Assembly: GCA_038255145.1 (NCBI GenBank)
Contig: JBBSLP010000087.1
Coordinates: forward strand, 1-16,350
Source: WHTX01 sp038255145
GTDB taxonomy: Bacteria; Actinomycetota; Acidimicrobiia; Acidimicrobiales; CAIXPF01
DNA length: 16,350 bases
Direction of reading: 5' to 3'
Of this stretch, positions 6,549 to 14,799 are shown piece by piece. The notes beneath the pieces were generated by a model. The model ran no database searches. It was not told where the DNA came from and worked only from the letters and a program-made list of their open reading frames with translations. The position numbers and the translations under genes are program-made. How positions within the stretch are numbered: the stretch's first letter is position 1; the number at the start of each line of letters is the position of its first letter.

Positions 6549-7730
6549 TCAGGGGAGGCGGACGGCCACGACCACGACGTCGTCGCGGGTGACGTCGTCC
6601 TGGAAGCGCAGCACCTCGTCGAGCACGCCGTGGACCAGGGACGACGCCGATGCCCCGTTGGCGGCCACCGCCGCCTCCAAGCGGGCGTCGCCGAAGAACT
6701 CGGACCCCCGGCGGCCCTCGGTGACCCCGTCCGTGTAGAGCACGAGGGCGTCACCCCGTTCGAGCACCACGTCGGTGTCGGGGAAGGCGACCGTGGCCAA
6801 CACACCCAACAACGGTCCCGTCCGCCCCACGACCGCGGGGGCACGGCCGGCCCGGTACAGCAGGGGCAACGGGTGCCCGCCCGAGGCCGAGGTCACGTGC
6901 CAGCGGCCGACGTCGTGGCGCACCCGCAGCAGGGCCACGGTGCAGAAACGGTCGCTGTCGTCGCGCCGCAGCACCTCGTTGAGCGTGTCGAGGATGTCGG
7001 ACGGCCGGTCTTGGCGGACGGCGGTGGCCCGGATGGTGTGACGGGCCAGGGCGGTCACCACCGCAGCCTCCACCCCCTTGCCACATACGTCACCCACGGC
7101 CACCACCCAGTCGCCCTCGGCGATCTCGAAGATGTCGTAGAAGTCGCCACCCACCTCGTCGCCGTCGCCGGCCGGGCGGTAGACGGCGGCCACGTCGAGG
7201 CCGGGCACGTGGGGGGCGGCCCGGGGGATCAACGTCTGCTGGAGGGTTCGGGCCAACAGCTGGGCCCGGGCCTCGGACGCCTCGGCCCGACGCCGGGCCG
7301 CCACCAGCTCGCGCTCGTAGCCCCGGCGCTCGGTGGCGTCGAAGACGGCGGTGCGGATGACCCGGGGGTGACCGTCGTCGTCCCGCTCGAGCACCGAGTT
7401 GACCAGGGCGGGAAGCCGGCTGCCGTCGGCCCGCACGAGGTCGAGGGCGATCTCGCGCACCGTACCCTGCATCGCGAGCATGGGGGCGTAGTGGGTCTCG
7501 TGGTAGATGCGGCCACCCCCGGTGAGCAGCTGGGCGAAGGTGCGCCGACCCACCAGCTCGTCGACCTGGTACCCGGTCAGGGCCACGAACGTCTGGTTGA
7601 CCTTGACGATGAGACCGTCCGGGGTGGTGGACAGGTAGCCACAGGGCGCCCGCTGGTAGAGGGCCTCGGCATCGTCGTCGAGCAGGGCGGCGTAGAAGCC
7701 CTCGATGGCTTCGGCCCCCGTCACGTCCAT
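6549..7730 (-). CDS. rsbP: RsbP-like PAS-PP2C serine phosphatase
   Basis: Predicted cytoplasmic PP2C-family phosphatase of 393 residues, close to the size of B. subtilis RsbP. A PAS domain spans about 22-133 (RAPCGYLSTTPDGLIVKVNQ, FVALTGYQVDELVGR, TAVFDATERR). A helical, charged linker covers about 134-165, then the RsbU/RsbP entry motif LQQTLIPR. The SpoIIE-type catalytic domain has VGGDFYD (193-199), GDVCGKG (213-219), YTDGVTE (332-338) and a C-terminal DD (383-384), supplying the metal-binding aspartates. In the family, such enzymes dephosphorylate an RsbV-type anti-anti-sigma factor. GGGGA lies about 6 nt before the ATG. The gene follows the RsbQ-like hydrolase by 31 nt on the same strand, the same order as in B. 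subtilis, which supports the assignment. The RsbV/RsbW partner is not in the window. Confidence 0.88.
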   Translation of the reverse strand: MDVTGAEAIEGFYAALLDDDAEALYQRAPCGYLSTTPDGLIVKVNQTFVALTGYQVDELVGRRTFAQLLTGGGRIYHETHYAPMLAMQGTVREIALDLVRADGSRLPALVNSVLERDDDGHPRVIRTAVFDATERRGYERELVAARRRAEASEARAQLLARTLQQTLIPRAAPHVPGLDVAAVYRPAGDGDEVGGDFYDIFEIAEGDWVVAVGDVCGKGVEAAVVTALARHTIRATAVRQDRPSDILDTLNEVLRRDDSDRFCTVALLRVRHDVGRWHVTSASGGHPLPLLYRAGRAPAVVGRTGPLLGVLATVAFPDTDVVLERGDALVLYTDGVTEGRRGSEFFGDARLEAAVAANGASASSLVHGVLDEVLRFQDDVTRDDVVVVAVRLP

Positions 7731-7761
7731 GCGGCGTCCCCGGGGTCGCAGCCGGCCGCCA

Positions 7762-8589
7762 TCAGCGACGGACGAAGGCGGAGATGGCCGCGGTCGTCTC
7801 GTCGGGTGCGCTCAGGTGGGGGCAGTGCCCGGTGGCGGCCAGGAGCACGTAGCTGCTGTGAGGCAGGTGGTCGCGCACGTACTCCCCCACGGAGACGGGG
7901 GCGATGACGTCGTTGCTGCACTGCAGCACCAGGGTGGGCACGGACACCAGCGCCAGGTCGGCCCGGTTGTCCGACAGGAAGGTGACGTTGGCGAAGCGGC
8001 GGGCGATGTCGGGGTCGGTGCGGCAGAAGCTGGCGGTCAGCTCCTCGCCCACGCCGGGCTGGTCGGGGTTGCCGGCGATGACGGGGCCCATGGCTGCGGA
8101 CCAGCCCAGGTAGTTGCTGTCCAGCGAATCGAGCAGCTCGGTGATGTCGGCCTCGGTGAAGCCACCGACGTAACCCCCCTCACCGATGCTCCCGTCGTCG
8201 GGATGACCGTCGTCGATGTAGCGGGGGGAGGGGGCCACCATGACCAACTTGTCGAAGCGGTCGGGGTCGGCGATGACGGCCAGGGCGCCGATCATGGCCG
8301 AGACGGAGTGGCCGACGAGGACGACGTCGTGCAGGTCCAGGGCCCCGCACACGTCGAGGACGTCGGCCGCGTAGCCGGCCAGGGAGCTGTGGCGCTCGGC
8401 GTCGTAAGCCCCGAGGTCGGAGGCGCCGGCGCCCACGTGGTCGAAGAGCACCACCCGGAACTCGTCCTCGAACCGGGGGGCCACGTGGCGCCACATGTGC
8501 TGGTCGCAGCCGTAGCCGTGGGCGAACAGCAGGGGCTGGCCATCGGCGCGCCCGCTGACCTGGACGTTGTGTCGTTCGACGACACCCAT
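7762..8589 (-). CDS. rsbQ: RsbQ-like alpha/beta hydrolase, activator of the PAS phosphatase
   Basis: Predicted 275-residue alpha/beta hydrolase (B. subtilis RsbQ is 269). The resemblance to RsbQ, recalled from knowledge of that protein, extends beyond the fold: FAHGYGCDQHMW (22-33), VVLFDHVGAGASDLGAYD (46-63), GYAADVLDVCGALDL (72-86), LVMVAPSPRYI (115-125), SFCRTDPDIARRFA (187-200), ATGHCPHLSAPDE (252-264). The catalytic triad is Ser95 in GHSVSA, Asp227 in CSNDVIAP and His255 in GHCPH. RsbQ is needed for RsbP to respond to energy stress and probably handles a small hydrophobic ligand; it is also a relative of the plant D14/KAI2 hormone receptors. No ribosome binding site is visible before the ATG, so the start could be leaderless or weakly translated. 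It is divergent from the polysaccharide operon. Confidence 0.9.
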   Translation of the reverse strand: MGVVERHNVQVSGRADGQPLLFAHGYGCDQHMWRHVAPRFEDEFRVVLFDHVGAGASDLGAYDAERHSSLAGYAADVLDVCGALDLHDVVLVGHSVSAMIGALAVIADPDRFDKLVMVAPSPRYIDDGHPDDGSIGEGGYVGGFTEADITELLDSLDSNYLGWSAAMGPVIAGNPDQPGVGEELTASFCRTDPDIARRFANVTFLSDNRADLALVSVPTLVLQCSNDVIAPVSVGEYVRDHLPHSSYVLLAATGHCPHLSAPDETTAAISAFVRR

Positions 8590-8742
8590 CGCCGGAGGCT
8601 AGCCGCGCCGGCCCCCTGCCCCAAATGTGGCCGATCAGCCGCTCGCGCAACGGTGTTAGCGAACGGCGATGTACGCTTCGGGGCACGGCCTCGGCGGGGG
8701 TCGTGGCGGTGCACCGGCGGGCAGGGCGGGGGTGGTCAGGTG
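8590..8742. promoter_or_regulatory. Divergent intergenic region between rsbQ and the polysaccharide operon
   Basis: This 153-nt gap must hold promoters for both directions. I see a direct repeat AACGG at 8649-8653 and 8662-8666, and on the plus strand a TACGCT at 8672-8677 that fits TAnnnT and is preceded by TG. No -35 box stands at the proper distance, so the promoter assignment is weak. It contains no sigma-B-type GTTT/GGGTA pair that I can recognise. Confidence 0.25.
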
Positions 8743-9576
8743 ATGTTCGACCAGGTCGACATCCTGGGCGTGCGGGTGTCGTGCATCGACCCCCCACAGG
8801 CCCTGGCCTTCTTCGACGACGCCATCGCCAGCGGCGCCCGGACCTACGTGTGCATCACCGGCGTGCACGGCGTCATGGAGTCGCGCCGGGACCCTGATCT
8901 GGCCGCCATCCACCGGGCGGCCGGCCTGGTCACCCCCGACGGCATGCCCATGGTGTGGGCGGGTCGCGTGGCCGGGTCGGCCACCATCCGCCGGGTCTAC
9001 GGGCCCGACCTGGTCGAACTGGTGGCCGCCGAGGCGCCGGCCCGGGGGTGGCGCTCGTTCTTCTACGGAGGCCAGGACGGGGTGCCCGAGCGGCTGGCGG
9101 CCACGCTGGAGGCGGCCAACCCCGGCCTGGCCGTGGCCGGCACCTTCAGCCCGCCCTTCCGGCCCCTCGACGACGGCGACCGGGCCGAGCACGCCCGGAT
9201 CATCAACGCCAGCGGGGCCGACATCGTGTGGGTCGGGCTCAGCACCCCCAAGCAGGAGCGCTGGATGGCGGCCATGCGGCCCCTGCTCGACGCCCCCGTG
9301 CTGGTGGGTGTGGGCGCCGCCTTCGACATCGTCAGCGGCCTGGTGCCCCAGGCCCCGCGCTGGGTGCAGCGCAGCGGGTTCGAGTGGCTGTTCCGCCTGG
9401 GCACCGAGCCCCGCCGCCTGTGGCGTCGCTACCTGTCCAACAACCCCCGCTTCGTGGTGGCCATCTGCCGCCACCGCCCCACCCTGGTGTCGGTCGGGTC
9501 CACGGCCGGACCCGCCGCCGCACCGACCGCGCCGGCCCCGGCCGTACCGGCCCCGGGCGGGGTCGGCACCCCATGA
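8743..9576 (+). CDS. WecG/TagA/CpsF-family glycosyltransferase (GT26)
   Basis: Predicted cytoplasmic or peripheral-membrane glycosyltransferase of 277 residues that adds an N-acetylhexosamine-type sugar to a lipid-linked acceptor early in surface polysaccharide synthesis. Family motifs are ITGVHGVMESRRDPDL (about 44-59), LVTPDGMPMVWAGR, RVYGPDLVELV, FFYGGQDGV and VWVGLSTPKQERWM, with GVGAAFDIVSG after it. The Ala/Pro-rich tail after about residue 250 is low complexity. The ATG at 8743 directly follows an in-frame GTG at 8740; a GGGCGGGGG sequence 9-17 nt upstream is the only candidate ribosome site. The stop codon overlaps the next start (ATGA), so the Wzz-like gene is probably translationally coupled. 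The first gene of the operon, it fits an initiating or early transferase role; the sugar donor is not predictable. Confidence 0.92.
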   Translation: MFDQVDILGVRVSCIDPPQALAFFDDAIASGARTYVCITGVHGVMESRRDPDLAAIHRAAGLVTPDGMPMVWAGRVAGSATIRRVYGPDLVELVAAEAPARGWRSFFYGGQDGVPERLAATLEAANPGLAVAGTFSPPFRPLDDGDRAEHARIINASGADIVWVGLSTPKQERWMAAMRPLLDAPVLVGVGAAFDIVSGLVPQAPRWVQRSGFEWLFRLGTEPRRLWRRYLSNNPRFVVAICRHRPTLVSVGSTAGPAAAPTAPAPAVPAPGGVGTP

Positions 9577-12311
9577 CGGCCGGCGCCGCCTCCACCACCA
9601 TCCCCCGGGCCGCGGCCCGGCGACCGCTGTTGGTCGCCGTGGTCGTGCTGGCCGGGCTGGCGCTCGGGGCCAGTGCGGGCCTGGCCGGGGGCACCAGCTT
9701 CCGGTCCACGGCCATGGTCGTGGTCAACAGCCCGACCACCGACAACGTCAGCCAGAGCCTCACCTTCTCCCCCGACCGCTACGTGGCCGAACAGGTGGCG
9801 GTGTTCGACCTCGACGTGCTCACCGAGTCCGCCGCCGATGTGGCCAACGAGGCGCTCCTGGCCCAGGCCCGCACGGCCTCGGGGGCCACGGTGACGGTGG
9901 GCGGCCGTGACGGCGTCGTGGTGGGCATCGACGGCGCCGTGCGCCTGGCCCCCCGGTCGCCGGCCATCTCGGTGGATCGGGACGGCGCGCTGGCCTTCAG
10001 CCGGGAGGGCACCGCCACCGTCGACGCCGAGGGGACCGTCCGGGGCACCGACGGTGGCCCGGTGCTCGATCGCGGCGGCCGCCCCGTCATGGTCGGGGTG
10101 GGTGACGTGCTCGTCGGCCGCGACGACGGCCTGCTGATCATCGTCGCCCCCGCCGGGTCGCTCACCGTCGTCAGCCCCAGCGCGCAGGTGGTCGACGTCC
10201 CCGCGGCGCCGATGGCCACGGCCGACGATCCCGGTGGCGGCGCCGGTTCGGCCCCGGCGGGTGGCGGGGCGGCCGGCTCGGAGGACCAGTTGCGCACCGA
10301 GCCCGACGGCACCGTGATCCTGCCCTTCGGCCCCCGGGCCGTGCGCCTGACCGCGGGCTCGCGGCCCGTGGTGGTCGATGCGTCGGGCACCCCCCTGCCC
10401 GTGCCCGGCGGGACCAGCTTCGTGGGCGTCGACCAACCCCTCCTCCTGCTGCGCGACGACGGCGCCGCCGTGGCCCGCTCCGACACCGAGACCGTCGTCG
10501 TCAGCCCGGATGGCCAGGTGGCCGTGCTCGACCAGGCCGGCGAGCTGACCACGGGCACGTCCGATGTCGAGGTGCAGGGCGTGGGTGACGCCGTGGCCCG
10601 ACCCGTCCCCCTGACCTCGGCCGACATCAACGCCGGGCTGAGCGTGACCTCGCGCAAGGACACCAACCTGATCACCATCGGCTTCAGCGCCGCCTCCCCC
10701 GAGGTGGCCCTGGTGGGGGCGAACGCCGTGGTCACCGCGTACGAGCGCCTGCAACGGTCCGGTGACGCCAGCGCCAACGCCGCCGCCCTGGCCCGGGCCG
10801 ACGATTCGCTGCGATCGCTCAGCCTCGAGCTGGTGGACACCGAACGCCAGCTCACCAACGCCCGTCTGGCCAGCCCCAGCCGGTCCGAGCTCGCCTCCCA
10901 GTACGACCGCATCCTCGACGAGCTGGCTGCGGCGGGCACGCGCCTGCTCGGGGCCACACCGGCCGACAGCGCGGCGGCGGCCAGCCGCATCCGTGACCTC
11001 ATCACCCAGCTCGACGCCATCAACCGGGTCGAGCAGGCCGAGACGGCCAACCCGGCCACGGCCGAGCTGGTGAGCCGGCGGGACCAGCTCAGCACCCGCA
11101 TGCAGCAGGTGCAGAGCCAGCGCGACGCCCTGTCCATCGACCCCGACGGCGGCGGCAGCAACATCCAGCTGTCCAGCCCGGCCGAGGACGCCGTGGCCAT
11201 CGGCGGGTTGGGTCCCTTGCGGCTGGGCTTCGTCGGTGCCGTGCTCGGCCTCTTCGGCGGCACCCTCCTGGCCTATGCCCTCGACCTGCGCCGACCCACG
11301 CTCGAGTCGGCCGACGAGGCCTCGGAGATCCTCGCTGCCCCCCTCCTCAGCGAGATCCCCGACTTCAAGCACGAGCGCATCCGCTCGTCCCTGCCCATCC
11401 TCGACCACCCCACCAGCCACGCGGCGGAGGCCTTCCGCATCGCCGGTGCCACCGTCCTGGCCATCGGGCTGCCCGCCGCCGCTGACGGCGACCCGGCGCC
11501 GGGGGCGGTCATCGGTGTGGTCTCGGCCGGGGTGGGTGACGGCAAGAGCACCTTCGCCGCCAACCTGGCCGTGGCCCTGGCCCAGACCGATCGCACCGTG
11601 CTGGCCGTGGATGCCGACCTCGAGGGCCAGGTCAGCAGCCTCCTGCTGCGGCGCCACGCCCACCTGGGCACCCCGACCCACGGCCTGCTCGACGCCGTGG
11701 CCGGTCGCGACCTGGTGGACTGCGTGCAGCACGTCGCCCTCGACGAGACCGGAGAGCTCGACCTGGTGGCCGCCGGCCCCCGGGCCCTGCCCCGGCGGGG
11801 CCTGCTCGACACGTCGAGCACGAGCGTGGTGTTCGACCGGGCCAGCGAGGCCTACGAGGTGTCCATCGTGGACGTGCCCCCCATGCTCAGCGTGGCCTAC
11901 GCCGCCCACGTGCTGCGGGCCCTCGACCGGGTCGTCGTGGTCGTGGCCGCCGGTTCGCCCATCGCCACGCTGGTCGAGGTGCGCCAGCGGCTCGACCTGC
12001 TGGGCATCGACGTCGTGGGCTTCGTCTACAACCGGGCGGCGCTGCGACCGGGGCGTACCTCGTCGATGTCGTCGCGCCGCCGCGGGGGCGAGGGGAACGG
12101 AGCGAACGAGGGGGACGGGGGGGACGGGGCCACGACGGCGGCCGTGCCCTCGAACCGGGGCCGGTGGCCCCGTCGTCGGCGGCCGTCACCGGCCGCCACC
12201 GCCCTCGGGGAGGTGAGGGGCGGGGACGCGGCCCCTCCCCGCCTCATCGTCCTGGGCGAGCGGGTCGAGCGGCGCCTCCAGGAGCCGGGTCCGAGGATCG
12301 GACCGGGGTGA
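9573..12311 (+). CDS. Wzz/BY-kinase-like chain-length protein with large inserted extracytoplasmic domain
   Basis: Predicted 912-residue polysaccharide co-polymerase with a cytoplasmic ATPase domain. The first membrane helix is at about 19-40. The Wzz domain opens with FRSTAMVVVNSP and VAEQVAVFDLDVLTESAADV and resumes at about 349 with SADINAGLSVTSRKDTNLIT. Between them, about residues 106-347, lies an insertion of DG-turn repeats, split in two by a Gly/Ala-rich linker (about 220-240). A helical coiled-coil region covers about 395-530, and the second membrane helix about 549-570. The kinase-like part has Walker A GVGDGKST (653-660), Walker A' VLAVDADLEG (Asp680/Asp682) and Walker B-like IVDVPP (Asp767). 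The C-terminal tail is Arg/Gly-rich and lacks the Tyr cluster of autophosphorylating BY-kinases. It controls chain length or export together with the flanking transferase and ligase. The start overlaps the preceding stop. Confidence 0.9.
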   Translation: MTAGAASTTIPRAAARRPLLVAVVVLAGLALGASAGLAGGTSFRSTAMVVVNSPTTDNVSQSLTFSPDRYVAEQVAVFDLDVLTESAADVANEALLAQARTASGATVTVGGRDGVVVGIDGAVRLAPRSPAISVDRDGALAFSREGTATVDAEGTVRGTDGGPVLDRGGRPVMVGVGDVLVGRDDGLLIIVAPAGSLTVVSPSAQVVDVPAAPMATADDPGGGAGSAPAGGGAAGSEDQLRTEPDGTVILPFGPRAVRLTAGSRPVVVDASGTPLPVPGGTSFVGVDQPLLLLRDDGAAVARSDTETVVVSPDGQVAVLDQAGELTTGTSDVEVQGVGDAVARPVPLTSADINAGLSVTSRKDTNLITIGFSAASPEVALVGANAVVTAYERLQRSGDASANAAALARADDSLRSLSLELVDTERQLTNARLASPSRSELASQYDRILDELAAAGTRLLGATPADSAAAASRIRDLITQLDAINRVEQAETANPATAELVSRRDQLSTRMQQVQSQRDALSIDPDGGGSNIQLSSPAEDAVAIGGLGPLRLGFVGAVLGLFGGTLLAYALDLRRPTLESADEASEILAAPLLSEIPDFKHERIRSSLPILDHPTSHAAEAFRIAGATVLAIGLPAAADGDPAPGAVIGVVSAGVGDGKSTFAANLAVALAQTDRTVLAVDADLEGQVSSLLLRRHAHLGTPTHGLLDAVAGRDLVDCVQHVALDETGELDLVAAGPRALPRRGLLDTSSTSVVFDRASEAYEVSIVDVPPMLSVAYAAHVLRALDRVVVVVAAGSPIATLVEVRQRLDLLGIDVVGFVYNRAALRPGRTSSMSSRRRGGEGNGANEGDGGDGATTAAVPSNRGRWPRRRRPSPAATALGEVRGGDAAPPRLIVLGERVERRLQEPGPRIGPG

Positions 12312-12318
12312 GCGGCTG

Positions 12319-13827
12319 ATGCGGGGGCGGCGCGGCGCCGGTGGCGGACCGTGGACCCGTCCGGGGCCGCCCGGCTTCGAGACCGTGGCCGTCGCCGTGC
12401 TGGTGGGCTACCTGGTGGCGGGGCGGAGCTTCGCGCAGATCGGGGTGGCCCCGGCCAGCGTGTTCATCGGCGAGCTCCTGCTCGTGGCCATGGTGGCCTA
12501 CGAACCCACCCGGGCCACGCTCACCGCCGCCCTGCGGGGCCTTATCACCCCCGGGCCCCTGCACCTGCTGCTGTGGGTGTACGTCGCCTACCTGGGCTAT
12601 GGCTTCCTCCAGCTGGTCCGGGGGGCGGCCGGCGGTCCGCCGCTCGAGGCGGCCAAGCTGTTCTCGTTCAACTACCTGCCGCTGTTCATCATCGGTGGCA
12701 TCGCCGTGCACGCCACCTGCCCCGGTGCCCTGCGCCGGCTGTCGGTGGTGCTGCCGTGGGCCAACCTCGTCTACCTCGGGGTGTTCTTCGTCGCCCTCAA
12801 GGGGTCGTCGCTGCGGGTGCCCTTCAGCGCCGCGCCGTCGCTGACCCCGGGGGCGGGGGCCAACCTCACCATCATCCTCATGCTGTGCCTGGACCGGCCC
12901 GTCACCCGGCGGTGGCCCCTGCTGGCCGCCAACGTCTTCCTGCTCGCCTTCCTGCAGCTGCGCAGCAGCTGGTTGGCCCTCCTGTTGGGGGCGTGCGTGT
13001 GGGCGGTGCTGACCCGCCGGGTCCGGGGCCTGCTGTTGGCCCTGGGCCTGGCCCTGCTCGTGCTGGTCACGCTGGCCGCGGCTGACGTGGAGATCCCCGG
13101 CGCCGCCAGCCGGGGCGGCGGGGTCAGCGTGCAGGGCATCGCCGCGCGGTCGGTGGCCCCCTTCGACGAGGCGTTCGCGGCCCGGTTGAGCCCCGAGGCC
13201 GAGAACTTCGCCGGCACCACCGAGTGGCGGCGCGAGTGGTGGGACCACATCTGGGCCGGTGTGCACGAGAACCACCAGCGCGAGCTGGTGGGCTATGGCT
13301 ACGGCTTCCTGCTCAGCGACCTGTTCCCCCAGCTCGAGCAGGAGGCGGTGCGGACCCCCCACAACGTGTTCTTCTTCGCCCTCGGCTACACGGGGTGGCT
13401 GGGGGTGGTCTCCTTCGGCGGCTTCCAGGCCGTGCTGCTGGCCTGCCTGTGGCGCAGCTATCGGCGGACCGGCAACCCCATCGGCCCCGCCCTGTGGGTG
13501 ATGGGCCTGACCGAGGGCCTGTTCGGCAACTTCTACGAGACCCCCTACAACGCCCTGCCCTTCTACGCCCTGCTCGGCCTGGCCCTGGCCCCCGTGGCCG
13601 GCCCCCTGGCCGAGGCGGCGCAGGCTGCGGTCGGCCGCGGCCGCACCCGGGTCGTGGCCACCCCGGGCCTTCCGCTGCGCCTCTCAGCGGGGACAGGGAC
13701 CGACGTCGACGGCCACGGCCCGGTGGTCCGACCCCGGCAGCGCCAGGTGGCGGGCCCGGTCCGAGCACCACGACGGCGACACGAGCACGTGGTCCACCCG
13801 CAGGGCCAGCAGCCGCCACAGGGTTGA
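12319..13827 (+). CDS. O-antigen ligase/polymerase-like multi-pass membrane protein
   Basis: Predicted integral membrane protein of 502 residues of the O-antigen ligase/Wzy_C type, which transfers or polymerises lipid-linked glycans outside the membrane. About ten hydrophobic segments are visible, for example TVAVAVLVGYLVAG, LLLWVYVAYLGYGFL, LPLFIIGGIAV, LLLALGLALLVLVTLAAADV. A long external loop (about 255-345) is followed by RTPHNVFFFALGYTGWLG, the conserved PHN...G..G signature with His348. Only 7 nt separate it from the Wzz-like gene, and GGGGTGA stands upstream of the ATG. The hydrophobic protein appears to end near residue 440; the remaining low-complexity tail from 13684 to 13827 runs antisense through the 3' end of the convergent gene. 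The tail may be real or may reflect a lost stop. Confidence 0.88.
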   Translation: MRGRRGAGGGPWTRPGPPGFETVAVAVLVGYLVAGRSFAQIGVAPASVFIGELLLVAMVAYEPTRATLTAALRGLITPGPLHLLLWVYVAYLGYGFLQLVRGAAGGPPLEAAKLFSFNYLPLFIIGGIAVHATCPGALRRLSVVLPWANLVYLGVFFVALKGSSLRVPFSAAPSLTPGAGANLTIILMLCLDRPVTRRWPLLAANVFLLAFLQLRSSWLALLLGACVWAVLTRRVRGLLLALGLALLVLVTLAAADVEIPGAASRGGGVSVQGIAARSVAPFDEAFAARLSPEAENFAGTTEWRREWWDHIWAGVHENHQRELVGYGYGFLLSDLFPQLEQEAVRTPHNVFFFALGYTGWLGVVSFGGFQAVLLACLWRSYRRTGNPIGPALWVMGLTEGLFGNFYETPYNALPFYALLGLALAPVAGPLAEAAQAAVGRGRTRVVATPGLPLRLSAGTGTDVDGHGPVVRPRQRQVAGPVRAPRRRHEHVVHPQGQQPPQG

Positions 13828-14799
13828 GTCCTTGACCGAGGTGGGACCGGTCCAGTCGGCCCGGGCCGCGTCGGTGAGGTGCGCGGTCAGGGTGCGGTAG
13901 CCCTGGGACCGGTCCGGCGTGTTGAGGTCCCCGGCCACGACCACGGGCAGCACCTCGGCCCCTGCGGCGGCGGCGACGTCCTCGATGACGTGCTGGTGGC
14001 CCCCGAACGTGGTGCCCCAGTCGCTGGTCTGCAGCCAGGCCTTGGGGGCGTGCAGGGCGTAGAGCACGACGGGGCCGGACGGGGAGTCGAGGACCACCCG
14101 CAGGCCGGGCAGGCCGCCGGGGCGCACGGCCACGTCGCTGATGGGGGTGCGGGAGAAGACGCCGACGGCGGGCGGGACGGGATCGGCCTCCGTGGGGGCG
14201 AACGTCTCGGCGTGGAAGGGGAAGGCCAGGCGCAGCCGCTGGTCGACGGCGGGACTGAGCTCGGCCACCACCACGACGTCGGCGTCGGCGGCCACCAGGG
14301 TGGCGGCGACGGCATCGGCCGCGGCCCCGTCCTCGGGGCCGGCGACGTTCGCCGACACCACCGACAGGGGCTGGCGGGGCGGGGCCGTGGGCCGGGGCGA
14401 CCAGGGCACGACGATGGCGACCACGCCGAAGCCGAGCACGGACAGCAGCGGCACCACGAGCACGGCCCGTCGGAGCAGGAACGCGGCCAGCACCACGGCG
14501 GCCACCAGCCCGGCCACGGCCACGGGCAGGGCGATGGCCACCAGGTCGAGCAGCGGGGCCACGTCGCGCACGGCGAACCAGGCCCACGGGGCCAGGGCCG
14601 CCACCGCCGCGCCGGCCGCGACCGCCGGGGGTCGACGCCCCCGGCGTCGCCCGGGTGGCGGGCCGGGGCCGGCCGTGGTCGCGGCCACAGCAGTAGCGGT
14701 AGCCGGGGCAAGGTCAGCCGGGGAGGCGTGGGGCGCGTCGACGGTCGGGGTGGTGGCGGTGGATCCGGCCCCGTCCGGTCGGGCGGCCCCCACGCTCAC
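13684..14799 (-). CDS. Membrane-anchored endonuclease/exonuclease/phosphatase-family protein
   Basis: Predicted 371-residue protein with a Pro/Ala-rich N-terminus, three membrane helices (about 59-77, 83-108, 111-132) and a C-terminal EEP-fold domain likely on the outer face. Catalytic signatures are SANVAG (Asn151), VVVVAELSP (Glu180), LYALHAP (His250), VVAGDLNTPD (Asp291, Asn293), RVDHVLVSP (Asp336, His337) and GSDHRAV (Asp358, His359). All expected metal and catalytic positions of the family are present. Related proteins cleave phosphodiesters or phosphomonoesters in nucleic acids, lipids or inositides; the substrate here is open. The GTG start overlaps the TGA of the upstream NHL protein gene (GTGA), so it has no ribosome site of its own and is probably translationally coupled. 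Its last 144 nt overlap the convergent polymerase gene. Confidence 0.87.
   Translation of the reverse strand: MSVGAARPDGAGSTATTPTVDAPHASPADLAPATATAVAATTAGPGPPPGRRRGRRPPAVAAGAAVAALAPWAWFAVRDVAPLLDLVAIALPVAVAGLVAAVVLAAFLLRRAVLVVPLLSVLGFGVVAIVVPWSPRPTAPPRQPLSVVSANVAGPEDGAAADAVAATLVAADADVVVVAELSPAVDQRLRLAFPFHAETFAPTEADPVPPAVGVFSRTPISDVAVRPGGLPGLRVVLDSPSGPVVLYALHAPKAWLQTSDWGTTFGGHQHVIEDVAAAAGAEVLPVVVAGDLNTPDRSQGYRTLTAHLTDAARADWTGPTSVKDSTLWRLLALRVDHVLVSPSWCSDRARHLALPGSDHRAVAVDVGPCPR

Noticed and set aside
9429..11909. Very long minus-strand open frame (826 codons) across the Wzz-like gene
   Set aside because: It is antisense to a gene with clear domains and motifs. Its translation is Gly/His/Gln/Arg-rich with no hydrophobic or motif structure, a usual result of high GC where stop codons are rare.
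12244..13362. Minus-strand open frame opposite the polymerase gene
   Set aside because: Gln/Gly/His-rich translation without membrane or catalytic features, while the plus strand encodes a membrane protein with the PHN...G..G signature.
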